From assembly GCF_007655005.1 (NCBI RefSeq), contig NZ_SZVW01000020.1, positions 1-64,000 of the forward strand: a stretch of 64,000 nt of DNA, read 5' to 3'. A program made the translations under genes and the position numbers. The first letter of the stretch is position 1, and each line of letters opens with the position of its first letter. This DNA comes from Streptomyces tibetensis. Lineage in GTDB: Bacteria; Actinomycetota; Actinomycetes; Streptomycetales; Streptomycetaceae. Positions 1 to 8,613 of this stretch are shown piece after piece. The notes beneath the pieces are model-generated. The model did no database searches, had not been told where the DNA came from, and worked only from the letters and a program-made list of their open reading frames with translations.

Positions 1-187
1 CAAGTACGGCAAGCCGGTCGGCGTCGACGACCCGTGGGGCTACGGCCGCTCCCTGGAATGGGCGACCTCCTGCCCGCCGCCGCGGCACAACTTCATCACC
101 ATGCCGAAGATCCGCAGCGAGTCCCCGGCGTTCGACCTGCACCACCACGCCGTCGCGGCGGCCGAGCGGGAGCTGACGCACCGATGA
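1..187 (+). CDS. ctaD: Cytochrome c oxidase subunit I, C-terminal fragment
   Basis: Only the last 61 residues are inside the window; the reading frame enters from the left edge at base 2. The fragment contains the DDPWGYGRSLEWATSCPPP stretch that closes actinobacterial CtaD after the last membrane helix, followed by an HNF motif. The full protein is the catalytic haem-copper subunit of the aa3 terminal oxidase in the cytoplasmic membrane. The stop codon overlaps the next start codon (ATGA), so the downstream small gene is probably translationally coupled. The identification rests on recall of this conserved tail. Confidence 0.88.
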   Translation, partial: KYGKPVGVDDPWGYGRSLEWATSCPPPRHNFITMPKIRSESPAFDLHHHAVAAAERELTHR

Positions 188-534
188 CCGCCATGGAAGG
201 GCTCCCCGTGGACCTGCGGGCGTTCCACAACGAGGTCGAGGGCCATCTCCTGGCCGCCGCAGCCCGCGAGGAGGCCCGTACCGCCGCGGCCCGCTTCGCC
301 GCCGGGCTCGACCGGCTCCCGGAGCCGGAACGGGCGGAGGTGGCGAGGCGGTTCGCGGCGGAGCATCTTGCCCTCTCCCGGGCCTCGTGGCAGCGCACGG
401 CCCGGCGCGGGGAGGAACTGCGGGGCGAGTACGAGGCGGTGTACCGCGGGCTCCGGGCGCGGCTGCTGGCCGGAGTGCTGCTGGGAGTCGCGCTGCTGGT
501 CGCGGTGGATCTCGTGGTGCTGGCGTCGGTCTAA
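184..534 (+). CDS. Small hypothetical protein with one C-terminal membrane helix
   Basis: A 116-residue protein starting at the ATG that overlaps the ctaD stop; a second ATG three codons later is the alternative start. The first 90 residues are charged and Ala/Glu/Arg-rich, probably alpha-helical. The last 25 form a clear hydrophobic helix (LLAGVLLGVALLVAVDLVVL), which suggests a tail-anchored protein with its bulk in the cytoplasm. No family is recognised. Its coupling to ctaD suggests a role near the terminal oxidase, but that is inference from position only. Confidence 0.65.
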   Translation: MTAMEGLPVDLRAFHNEVEGHLLAAAAREEARTAAARFAAGLDRLPEPERAEVARRFAAEHLALSRASWQRTARRGEELRGEYEAVYRGLRARLLAGVLLGVALLVAVDLVVLASV

Positions 535-548
535 GGGGTCAGGACCGG

Positions 549-573
549 CCCGGGTGGTGGCCCACCACTCGGG
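549..573. terminator. Probable bidirectional terminator hairpin
   Basis: An 11-bp stem (CCCGGGTGGTG pairing with CACCACTCGGG, one G-U pair) with a three-base loop lies between two convergent genes: the ctaD-linked membrane protein (stop at 534) and the TetR gene (stop at 679). There is no T-run, as is usual for Streptomyces. Confidence 0.5.
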
Positions 574-678
574 CGGCAGCCGACCGGTCCGTGCCCCCAC
601 GGCGTCGGCCCTTCCTGAGGCGAGCCTCCCGGGGAGCGCGGGTGCAGGTCACGTGCTCGCCGCCCCCGGCACCCGCCG

Positions 679-1338
679 TCACGCCTGCGGCTTCCATCCC
701 TGCGGCCGCAGGATCCCCAGCAGCTGGCGGACCAGTTCGTCGACGACCTCGTCGAGCGTGGCGTCGACCCAGCCGGCGCTCCAGTCGTGCAGCAGGCCGT
801 TGACGCTGCCGATGAAGGCCGTCGCGGGGAGGCGATAGTCGCGGGGTGCGGCCTCTCCCCGTGCGGCGGCCGCGTCGGCCTCGGCACAGATGAGGTCCAC
901 CCAGCCGGCCCGGCGGGCGAGCCGCTGCTCCTCCAGGTGCGCACTGACGCCGATGATCTCTACGAAGGTGATGCGGATCCGGCGCGGATCGGCGGTGACG
1001 TTCGCGGCGTAGGCGCGGAAGATGGCCGTGGCGCGCTCCACGAGCGGCAGGTCCGCCGCGCCAGCGGCCGCCTCCAGCACCGCGGCCTCGGCCCAGCCGT
1101 TGACCTGGAGGTGCAGTGCGGCGAGCACGTCCTCGAGGGTGCGGAACTCCTCGTAGAACTGCCGGGTGGACAGTCCGGCCGTCTCGCTGAGGGCCGCGAC
1201 CGTGGTGGAGCGGAAGCCTGGGGTGTCGCCGAACAGCTGGAGCGCGGCGTCGAGGAACCGACGGCGGCGCTCGGCCTGCCGCTCCTCGGCTGTCTTGCCA
1301 CCGTAGCGGCCGGTCGGCGCTCTGAGTCTGCCCGGCAC
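679..1338 (-). CDS. TetR/AcrR-family transcriptional regulator
   Basis: A 219-residue one-component regulator. The N-terminal helix-turn-helix spans roughly residues 15-65: the RRRRFLDAALQLFGD helix, then TTVAALSETAGLSTRQFYEEF as turn and recognition helix. The rest is an all-helical ligand and dimerisation domain with no recognisable effector signature. The GTG at 1338 was chosen because AAGGGAGAG lies just upstream; the frame stays open to 1440 but without a better site. It diverges from the secreted beta-propeller gene, and a perfect palindrome lies between the two (1409-1424), so it probably controls that gene and itself. Confidence 0.85.
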   Translation of the reverse strand: MPGRLRAPTGRYGGKTAEERQAERRRRFLDAALQLFGDTPGFRSTTVAALSETAGLSTRQFYEEFRTLEDVLAALHLQVNGWAEAAVLEAAAGAADLPLVERATAIFRAYAANVTADPRRIRITFVEIIGVSAHLEEQRLARRAGWVDLICAEADAAAARGEAAPRDYRLPATAFIGSVNGLLHDWSAGWVDATLDEVVDELVRQLLGILRPQGWKPQA

Positions 1339-1408
1339 CGGCTCTCCCTTCGTCGTTCGAACACTGATTTTGTCGTGCACGCGGTCTTGTGGAGAAGGCC
1401 ACCCCTTC

Positions 1409-1424
1409 CTTACTTTGCAGTAAG
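1409..1424. promoter_or_regulatory. Candidate TetR operator, 16-bp palindrome
   Basis: CTTACT-TTGC-AGTAAG is a perfect inverted repeat with a four-base centre, in the 195-bp region between the divergent TetR and beta-propeller genes. Its size and symmetry suit a TetR dimer. The AT-rich arms stand out against the local GC background. Assignment to the adjacent regulator is by position. Confidence 0.5.
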
Positions 1425-1533
1425 TTGACTCTGAAAGCACGTGTGTTCAGTTTCCACACGCACCCCGCTTTGGCATGTCCCACTCACAACGCTCGCCCCC
1501 AGCAGCGACCCCACAGCAGAGAGGGGAGCCGTC

Positions 1534-2790
1534 ATGCCCGTCTTCCGACGCCGGCACCTGTGCTCCGTAGCCGCAGCCCTGGCCCTGACCGTCACCGCTC
1601 CCGCGACCGCCGCCACCGCGGCCGCTCCGGGCTCCTCCGCCGCGCTGCGCGAGGTGCTGTTCGTGGGCAACAACTGGGACGGCACCGCCGATGTCATCCG
1701 GTCCTCCGGTGACTTCGGGAAGATCGGCCGCATCAACGTCATCCCCGACAAGGACGAGCGGATGGCGGCGATCAACGCCGACCCGATCAAGTGGATCTAC
1801 TTCATGGCGATCCGCAACAGCGTCGGCGAGGGCCACGACCAGTTCGTCGACGACATGTACTCCACACCGGACGGGACGTCGGTGGTCGTCTCCCGGCCGA
1901 GCTTCGCCGACGTCGTGTCGATCGACCTCGCCTCCGGGAAGCTCAACTGGCGCTTCCCGGTGTCCGGTTACCGCTCCGACCACATGGCGGTCTCCCCCGA
2001 CGGGGGGCGTGTGGCGGTGTCGGCGTCGACCGCCAACACCGTGCACGTGCTGGACATCGTCTCCGGCAAGGAGCTGGGCAAGTTCGGCACCGGCGACAAG
2101 CCGCACGAGAACATCTTCACGCAGGACGGCAAGTACATCTACAACATGGCGATCGGCGACGTGAACACGCAGACCGATGCCCCATGGCTGGACTGGACGA
2201 AGGGCGACCGGCGCATCACGGTCGTCGACGCCACGACGTACCAGCAGGTCAAGGTCATCGACATGCGTCCGCAGCTGGACGCGCTCGGGCTCAAGGACTA
2301 CTCCGACGCGGTGCGCCCGGCCGTCTTCTCGCCGGACGAGTCGAAGCTGTACTTCCAGGTCTCCTTCTTCAACGGCTTCTTCGAGTACGACATCGCCACC
2401 GAGAAGATCACCCGCACCAAGACGCTGCCGAAGAACCCGGCGACCAGCGACGACCGCACCACCTTCGTCAACGACTCGCGCCACCACGGCATCTCGATGA
2501 GCCCGGACGGTCGCAAGCTGTGCGTCGCGGGCACGATGGACGACTACGCCACGGTCGTCGACCGCGCCACCCTCCAGGAGGGCCCGCTCGTCACCGCCTC
2601 CAAGCCCTACTGGGCCACGGTCAGCGGTGACGGCAAGTCCTGCGTGGTCTCCGAGAGCGGCACCGACCAGGTCACGGCCATCGACTTCGCCACCGGGAAG
2701 AAGGTCGTGTCCGTGCCGGTCGGTGACCACCCGCAGCGCGTCCGGCTCGGGCATGTGGCGGCCGACTGGACGAGCCCGTCCGCCAGGTGA
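1534..2790 (+). CDS. Secreted YVTN/YncE-like beta-propeller protein
   Basis: A 418-residue protein with a classical signal peptide: RRRH, then a hydrophobic core, then Ala-rich cleavage sites near residue 28. The mature part contains repeats of the form VAVSASTANTVHVLDIVSGK and ISMSPDGRKLCVAGTMDD, typical of seven-bladed YncE/YVTN propellers. Such proteins act as extracytoplasmic binding scaffolds; no catalytic residues are apparent. ATG 1534 is preceded by GAGAGGGGAG at good spacing. It is divergent from the TetR gene and probably regulated by it. The ligand is unknown. Confidence 0.85.
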   Translation: MPVFRRRHLCSVAAALALTVTAPATAATAAAPGSSAALREVLFVGNNWDGTADVIRSSGDFGKIGRINVIPDKDERMAAINADPIKWIYFMAIRNSVGEGHDQFVDDMYSTPDGTSVVVSRPSFADVVSIDLASGKLNWRFPVSGYRSDHMAVSPDGGRVAVSASTANTVHVLDIVSGKELGKFGTGDKPHENIFTQDGKYIYNMAIGDVNTQTDAPWLDWTKGDRRITVVDATTYQQVKVIDMRPQLDALGLKDYSDAVRPAVFSPDESKLYFQVSFFNGFFEYDIATEKITRTKTLPKNPATSDDRTTFVNDSRHHGISMSPDGRKLCVAGTMDDYATVVDRATLQEGPLVTASKPYWATVSGDGKSCVVSESGTDQVTAIDFATGKKVVSVPVGDHPQRVRLGHVAADWTSPSAR

Positions 2791-2813
2791 CCTCCTTGGG
2801 TCGACCTCTTTCT

Positions 2814-4673
2814 TCAGTCGACCTCCTTCGCCGCCCACGCCGCCAGTTCGGAGCGGGCCGCGGCGAGCAGATCCGCCGAGGGAGCCGTCGCCCCGTTGGT
2901 CACCAGCGCGTAGTGCAGGACGCCCGAGTCCGGCGCGGTGAGCAGCAGGCGGCGGCTTTCCGTGCCGCCGGGCTCCTGCGCCACGCCGACCGGGGTCGTC
3001 GAGGTGTAGGCCGGCGGGGCGTGGACCGTGCCCAGGTCGGAGACGACCGTGGTGGACGCGGTCGGGAAGCTCGCCGGCAGATGCATCTCGGTGGGCGCCG
3101 GGCCGCCGTTGGAGCGCCACAGCAACAGCCCGTACTGCCCGGACCCCACCAGCCGCTGCACGTTCGGCAGGGAGGCGGGCACCGGGTTCCAGGTCAGGGT
3201 CGTCGAGCCGTCCCGGGAGCGGTCCTCGTAGGTGAAGCCGACGGTCTCACCCGCCGTGGCGCTCGGGTAGAGACGGTCCAGGAGCCGGGCGTCCTGGCGC
3301 AGCACGGGCTTGCCCGTGTCGTCCAGGCGTACGGCGGACAGGTCCTCGTCGTTCCAGGCGTCGCCGGCCGTGAGCACCTTGTCGGGGTTGCCGTTCATCT
3401 GCTCGCGGTGGCGGCCGTTGTAGATGTCCCACTGCCACTGGGAGCCGGAGAGCACGGGCCCCGAGGCCGCCGGGTCGGACCACCAGTCGGCGCCTTTGAG
3501 GCGGGAGTCGAGGGCCTGGTACATCGCTTTGAGGACGGTCGGTGCCTTGTCGGAGACGTTGCCCGCGAGCGGGTGTCCGAACTCGCTGACCACGGCGGCC
3601 GTCCGCGCGGCGGCGGCCCGGTCGCGGACGGTGCGGAAGTCACCCGTGTACTGGCCGTCGGCCGCCTTACCCCACATGAAGACGCCGGAGATGGCCTTCT
3701 GGTCGTAGAAGTGCGTGTTGAAGACGTAGCGCGGTCCGAGAGCGCCGGCGTCCAGCAGGCCGCCCTCCTGCTTCTGGAAGTCGAGGTTGGCGTTCCAGAA
3801 GAGGTTCGGCTCGACGAACGCGGGCTTGTCGCGCCATCCGGCCGTGTCCATGCGGGCCCGGAACTTCTCGTAGAAGGGCCAGAGCACGTCCTTCTCCCAG
3901 GTGCGGCTGGTCTGCCCGGAGTCGTGGACGCCCGCGTGCGGTTCGTTGTAGGGGTCGAAGCCGGCGACGCCCTTGAACTGGTCGGTGCTCAGGTGCTGTT
4001 GCACGTACCGCATGGTCTTCTCGGCGGTGGCGAGGAAGGCGTCCTGCACGCCGTGCGCGTTGTGCCAGAAGTCGTACGAGGCACGCTTCACGGCCTCGTT
4101 CTGGGTGATGTTCTGCCCCCAGAAGAGGCAGATCCCGCAGGACTCGTCCGGGTAGTTCCCGGCGTCCACGGCCCACTTGGGGGCGCCGTCGCCGGTGTAC
4201 CAGCTGTCGGTGTCGAAGAGGTGCCGGGAGTAGAGGTCCTGGTGGAAGTCGGGGTAGACCCGGATGCCTGCGTCGAGGAAGGCCTTCATCTGGTCGGTGG
4301 CGGCGGCCAGATAGGCGGTGTCCACCTGGCCGCGCTCGGGTTCGGCGTAGGCCCAGGACAGCAGGAAGCGGACGGTGTTGCCGCCGCCGAGGGCGCGCAG
4401 CGCGGTCGCCGACCTGCGGGCGTCGGCGACCGAGGCGAAGGGCAGGCCCTTGTTCTCCGCGAGCTTGGTCCCGCCGGAGACGTTGTAGCCGCGCAGCACG
4501 ATCTCGCGGCCGTGGGCGTCGGTGAAGCGGCCGCCCTGCACGGTGACGGTGGGATCGTCGAACCAGAGGGAACCGGGCGGGGGCGCGGCGGTGGCCGGCG
4601 GTACGCCCGCCACCGAGACGGAGCCGAAGAGGACAGCCAGGACGACCAGCAGACGCGCTCGGATAGTCGGCAT
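2814..4673 (-). CDS. Secreted GH5 glycoside hydrolase, endoglycoceramidase/cellulase-like
   Basis: A 619-residue secreted enzyme with a signal peptide of about 28 residues. The TIM-barrel domain runs from about 35 to 400. The general acid/base is E244 in the YNEP motif, and the nucleophile is E364 in VSEFG, the classical GH5 (clan GH-A) pair. The arrangement, with a Cys pair around CGICLFWGQN and a C-terminal beta domain (about 460-600), resembles the endoglycoceramidase branch more than plain cellulases. Actual substrate (glycolipid or beta-glucan) cannot be told from sequence. ATG 4673 was chosen; GTG 4679 in the same frame is possible, and neither has a strong Shine-Dalgarno. It converges with the beta-propeller gene. 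Confidence 0.8.
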   Translation of the reverse strand: MPTIRARLLVVLAVLFGSVSVAGVPPATAAPPPGSLWFDDPTVTVQGGRFTDAHGREIVLRGYNVSGGTKLAENKGLPFASVADARRSATALRALGGGNTVRFLLSWAYAEPERGQVDTAYLAAATDQMKAFLDAGIRVYPDFHQDLYSRHLFDTDSWYTGDGAPKWAVDAGNYPDESCGICLFWGQNITQNEAVKRASYDFWHNAHGVQDAFLATAEKTMRYVQQHLSTDQFKGVAGFDPYNEPHAGVHDSGQTSRTWEKDVLWPFYEKFRARMDTAGWRDKPAFVEPNLFWNANLDFQKQEGGLLDAGALGPRYVFNTHFYDQKAISGVFMWGKAADGQYTGDFRTVRDRAAAARTAAVVSEFGHPLAGNVSDKAPTVLKAMYQALDSRLKGADWWSDPAASGPVLSGSQWQWDIYNGRHREQMNGNPDKVLTAGDAWNDEDLSAVRLDDTGKPVLRQDARLLDRLYPSATAGETVGFTYEDRSRDGSTTLTWNPVPASLPNVQRLVGSGQYGLLLWRSNGGPAPTEMHLPASFPTASTTVVSDLGTVHAPPAYTSTTPVGVAQEPGGTESRRLLLTAPDSGVLHYALVTNGATAPSADLLAAARSELAAWAAKEVD

Positions 4674-4755
4674 GTCCACTACAGTCCGGCGATATCAGGA
4701 CACCGTCAACACCCCTGACTCCGGAGTAAGTTCCCTCTCGAACAACCCTCACACG

Positions 4756-6732
4756 TCAACCACCCACTCTCCGTGTCACGTTCAACAAGTACTCCTTCCT
4801 GTTCAGCGGGTTGTGGTCGGTGCGCGGGCGCTCCGGAATCGTGCCGTGCACGACCGGCGCGTAGTGGGAGAACGAGCTCTCCAGCTCGCCCTCGCCCCGG
4901 GTGAGCCCGGGCAGCCGCTGTCCGAGGGCGTGCACCCGGGCGGCCGGCACGGTGCCTTCGAGGACGCAGAGGGCGTCCCGGTTCCGCGTCGCCTCGGGCA
5001 CGGCCGCGAGCTGGGCGAGGACCGGCAGCAGGGCACCGAGGGTGTCGGCGGGCGCCTCGATGCGGAAGCGGTGCATCGGCTCGTGGACCCGTGTCCCGGC
5101 ACGCCGCAGCGCCTCGACAAGCACCAGCGGGGTCACGCCGCGGAAGTCGGCGCCCGTGCTGGACATGCTCTTGTCGAAGCCCTGGTGGGCATGGCTCTGG
5201 CGGGGCGAGTAGCCGCTGTGCGTCATGGTGACCACGCAGTCGGTGACCCGCCAGCCGTACAGGCCCTGCTCCAGGGTCTCGCGGACGGTGTCCTCGACGG
5301 CCTTGAAGAAGGCGTACGGCATCGACCCGAGCTCCACCTCGAGCCGGAAGCCGACACCCGAGCCGACCGGTGCGGGCTCGACGCGCAGACCGACCGTCGC
5401 GAGGAACGGATTGGGGTCCTTCTTGTTGAACTCCACGGCCTGCCCCGCACCGCGCGGCCGTTCCACGCACAGCGGGGTGGTCTCGCGGAAGGTGACGTCG
5501 AGGCCGTACTCCCCGGCGAGGGTGGCCTGGATGACCTCCTTCTGCACCTCGCCGTACAGGGAGACGGAGGTCTCCTGGCGGAGTTCGTCGCGGCGCAGTC
5601 CGATCAGCGGGTCCTGCTCGGCGAGTTGGGTGAGCGCGAGGTGCAGCGCTCCCCGGTTCACGCCCGGGCCGGGGACGACGACCGTCTCCAGGGTCGGCGG
5701 GGCGAAGAAGTGCTCGTACGCCTTGTGGGGTTCGCCGATCGCGTCGCCGATCCGGATGTCGCCGAGCCCGGTGAGGCGGGCGATCCGGCCGGCGGCGACG
5801 GAGTCCTCGCGGATGTCCGTGCCGTGGCCGAAGACGCTGATGCCGGTGATCCGGCCTTCGGCGCCGTCCGTTCCGAAGGGGACCCGGTCGCGGGTGCGCA
5901 AGGTCCCGGAGAACATCCGGGCGTAGGCGACCTTCTCCCCCGCCGGGCCCCGGTCGACCTTGAAGACGGTGGCGGAGACCGGCCCGTCCGCGTCCCCGTC
6001 GGCCACCGGCAGCAGGGTTTCGATGCCGGACAGCAGCGCCTCCACACCCGCGCCCGTGGCGGCGGAGCCGAAGTAGACCGGGTGGACGAGCGCCTCACGG
6101 GTCCGAGCGACGAGGGAGCCGTGCAGCAGCTCGTCGGTGACGGTGTTCTCGACGTACGCGGCCAGCAGGGCGTCGTCGTGCCCGGCCAGGACGTCCAGGG
6201 CGGCGGCGGCGGGCGCGGGGCCGGGGGTGAAGCGGGCCGCGCGGGTGCCGAGGCCGGTGGCGGTCCCCATCGGCACGATCGCGGGCGTCAGCCGCGCCGA
6301 GATCTCCCGCAGCACCGCCTCGTGGCGCGCCCCGCTCCGGTCGATCTTGTTGACGAAGAGCAGCGTCGGGATGCGCAGCCGCTGGAGCGTCCGCATCAGC
6401 ACCCGCGTCTGTGCCTGTACACCCTCCACGGCGGAGATCACGAGGACGACGCCGTCCAGCACGCCGAGGACGCGCTCCACCTCGGCGATGAAGTCCGGGT
6501 GACCGGGGGTGTCGATGAGGTTGACGGTCACGCCGTCGAGAGGGAACGAGACGACGGCGGACTTGATGGTGATGCCGCGCTGCCGTTCCAGGGCGAGGGT
6601 GTCGGTGCGGGTGTTCCCGTCGTCGACGCGGCCGATCTCGTCGATCACCCCGGCCGAATGGAGCAGCCGCTCGGTCAGGCTGGTCTTACCGGCGTCGACA
6701 TGGGCGAGAATTCCAAGGTTGAGCATGTGCAC
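4756..6732 (-). CDS. Ribosome-protection GTPase, TetM/OtrA-like
   Basis: A 658-residue EF-G-like translational GTPase close in length and layout to OtrA/TetM. It has G1 AHVDAGKT, switch I with RGITIKS, G3 DTPGH, G4 NKID, then EF-G domains II-V and a C-terminal RKEYLLNVTRR end typical of TetM-type proteins. Family members bind the ribosome and release tetracycline. The start is GTG 6732 (GAAGGA 11 bases upstream) or ATG 6726, which begins the conserved MLNLGILAHVDAGK. No tetracycline biosynthesis genes are nearby, so it may be an intrinsic resistance gene. Whether it confers resistance cannot be read from sequence. Confidence 0.85.
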   Translation of the reverse strand: MHMLNLGILAHVDAGKTSLTERLLHSAGVIDEIGRVDDGNTRTDTLALERQRGITIKSAVVSFPLDGVTVNLIDTPGHPDFIAEVERVLGVLDGVVLVISAVEGVQAQTRVLMRTLQRLRIPTLLFVNKIDRSGARHEAVLREISARLTPAIVPMGTATGLGTRAARFTPGPAPAAAALDVLAGHDDALLAAYVENTVTDELLHGSLVARTREALVHPVYFGSAATGAGVEALLSGIETLLPVADGDADGPVSATVFKVDRGPAGEKVAYARMFSGTLRTRDRVPFGTDGAEGRITGISVFGHGTDIREDSVAAGRIARLTGLGDIRIGDAIGEPHKAYEHFFAPPTLETVVVPGPGVNRGALHLALTQLAEQDPLIGLRRDELRQETSVSLYGEVQKEVIQATLAGEYGLDVTFRETTPLCVERPRGAGQAVEFNKKDPNPFLATVGLRVEPAPVGSGVGFRLEVELGSMPYAFFKAVEDTVRETLEQGLYGWRVTDCVVTMTHSGYSPRQSHAHQGFDKSMSSTGADFRGVTPLVLVEALRRAGTRVHEPMHRFRIEAPADTLGALLPVLAQLAAVPEATRNRDALCVLEGTVPAARVHALGQRLPGLTRGEGELESSFSHYAPVVHGTIPERPRTDHNPLNRKEYLLNVTRRVGG

Positions 6733-6921
6733 GAAGCGTCGTGTCCTTCGCAGAGAGGTCCGTTCCTGGCTGGGGGGACAGGCACGCAGTGCGCATTCGG
6801 AACTCCTCGGGACTCGTCGACGTCGCTGTCCTGAGCAGTGCAGCAGACCGGCGCGGGGGGCCACAACGGAATTACCCGCCGCCGGGGTACCCGGCGAGCG
6901 CCCGACGGAGAGGAGTGGCTC

Positions 6922-8028
6922 GTGCGTGACGTTCTCCCGGTGCTCGGCCGCTGGTACGCGGCCGGGGTCCCGTTCGGCCTCGCGACGGTCGTCGAGGTCA
7001 GCCGCAGCGCGCCGCGCGACCCGGGCGCGGCGATGGCGGTGGGCCCGGACGAGGAGGTCGTGGGCAGCGTGTCCGGGGGCTGTGTCGAGGGCGCGGTGTT
7101 CGAGCTGGCACAGGCCGTGGCCGCGGGCGGCGAGGCCCGGCTGGAGACCTTCGGCTACAGCGACGAGGACGCCTTCGCGGTCGGCCTGACCTGCGGCGGC
7201 GAGATCACGCTGCTGGTGCGCGCCGTCACGCCCGAGCGCGATCCCGGCTTGGGCGCGGTCGCGGACTCGGTCGCGGCGGGCGAGCCGGTCACCGTGGCGA
7301 CCGTGGCCGACGGACCGGCGCCGCGCGGGGCCGCCCTGGCCGTGTGGCCGGACCGGACTCTCGGCACCCTCGGCACGAGCGGCCTGGACGTGGCCGTGAC
7401 CGCCGACGCCCGCGGCGAACTCGCCCTCGGCGCGACCGGCATGCGGCACTACGGGCCCGAGGGGCAGCGCCGCGAGGACGCCGTCAGCGTGTTCCTGCAG
7501 TCCTTCGCGCCGCCGCCGCGGATGCTGGTCTTCGGCGCGATCGACTACGCCGCGGCCGTGGCCCGCATCGGCGGCTTCCTCGGCTACCGGGTCACCGTCT
7601 GCGACGCCCGCCCCGTCTTCGCCACGCCCCGGCGCTTTCCCGAGGGCGTCGAGGTGGTCGCGCAGTGGCCGCACCGCTACCTGCGCGAGGCCGTCACGGA
7701 CGAGCGCACGGTGATCTGCGTTCTCACGCACGACCCGAAGTTCGACGTGCCGCTGCTGACGGAGGCCCTGCGCCGCCCGGCCGCCTACATCGGCGCGATG
7801 GGCAGCCGCCGCACCCACGCCGACCGGGCCGCACGGCTGGCCGAGGCCGGACTCACCAAGCGCGAGCTGTCCCGGCTGCGCTCACCGGTCGGCCTCGACC
7901 TGGGGGCCCGTACACCCGAGGAGGTGGCGGTGTCCGTCGCCGCCGAGATCGTGGCGCTGCGCTGGGGCGGCACCGGAGCGCCGCTCACCGCGACGGAGGG
8001 GGCGGTACATCCGCACCGGTCCTCCTGA
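6922..8028 (+). CDS. XdhC/CoxI-family protein
   Basis: A 368-residue protein. The N-terminal XdhC/CoxI domain (residues about 5-140) contains TVVEVSRSAPRDPGAAM and GSVSGGCVEGAV, and the C-terminal Rossmann-like XdhC domain (about 195-345) contains a MLVFGAIDYA nucleotide-binding loop and AYIGAMGSRRTHADR. Family members insert or protect the molybdenum cofactor of xanthine dehydrogenase-type enzymes. No molybdoenzyme genes lie in the window, so the client is unknown. GTG 6922 is preceded by GGAGAGGAG. It diverges from the ribosome-protection gene across about 190 bp. Confidence 0.85.
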   Translation: MRDVLPVLGRWYAAGVPFGLATVVEVSRSAPRDPGAAMAVGPDEEVVGSVSGGCVEGAVFELAQAVAAGGEARLETFGYSDEDAFAVGLTCGGEITLLVRAVTPERDPGLGAVADSVAAGEPVTVATVADGPAPRGAALAVWPDRTLGTLGTSGLDVAVTADARGELALGATGMRHYGPEGQRREDAVSVFLQSFAPPPRMLVFGAIDYAAAVARIGGFLGYRVTVCDARPVFATPRRFPEGVEVVAQWPHRYLREAVTDERTVICVLTHDPKFDVPLLTEALRRPAAYIGAMGSRRTHADRAARLAEAGLTKRELSRLRSPVGLDLGARTPEEVAVSVAAEIVALRWGGTGAPLTATEGAVHPHRSS

Positions 8029-8146
8029 TCACCGGCGCGGCCTTCCGTCACGTCGCCATCGAGTCGGGTTCGTACGATCGAGTCGCCAACGCCCACCTGC
8101 GGACGCGATCGCGCTCGCACTTCAGCACTGCACCGAAGGGAACCCC

Positions 8147-8479
8147 ATGATCTTCATCACCGCCAAGTTCCGCGTCCGCCCCGAGCACGCCGACCGGTGG
8201 CCCGAGATCGCCGCCGATTTCACCCGGGCGACGCGCGCCGAGCCCGGCTGTCTGTGGTTCGACTGGTCGCGCAGCGTGGACGAGCCGTCGGAGTACGTCC
8301 TGGTCGAGGCCTTCCGCGACGACGAGGCCGGAGCCGCGCACGTACAGTCCGCGCACTTCAAGGCCGCGCAGCAGACGCTGCCTCCGCATCTGGCCGAGAC
8401 GCCTCGGATCGTGAACGCCAACGTCCCGCAGGACGACTGGTCGCTCCTCGGGGAGATGGCGGTGCCGGGGCAGGAATAG
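8147..8479 (+). CDS. Antibiotic biosynthesis monooxygenase (ABM)-like protein, YgiN type
   Basis: A 110-residue ferredoxin-like protein with the ABM pattern: ITAKFRVRPEHADRW at the start, EPGCLWFDW in the middle, and FRDDEAGAAHVQSAHFKA followed by a C-terminal strand. Relatives such as YgiN are cofactor-independent quinol monooxygenases; others degrade haem or act on aromatic polyketides. GAAGGGAA precedes the ATG. It stands alone between the xdhC-like gene and an oxidoreductase pair, so the substrate is not implied by context. Confidence 0.85.
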   Translation: MIFITAKFRVRPEHADRWPEIAADFTRATRAEPGCLWFDWSRSVDEPSEYVLVEAFRDDEAGAAHVQSAHFKAAQQTLPPHLAETPRIVNANVPQDDWSLLGEMAVPGQE

Positions 8480-8613
8480 CTCGCCGCCCCGGGCTCGGCC
8501 GGCCGCATGAGCCGTAAGTCGTAGCGGACCGGCTCTTGCCCCGGACGGCGGGCCCCCGTACGCTCACGGCCGTACCGACTGGACGGTATGCAGCCGGAGG
8601 AGAGTCGCCGCAG

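Noticed and set aside
8029..8146. Small gene between xdhC-like and ABM genes
   Set aside because: Open frames there are extensions of shadow frames without ribosome binding sites.
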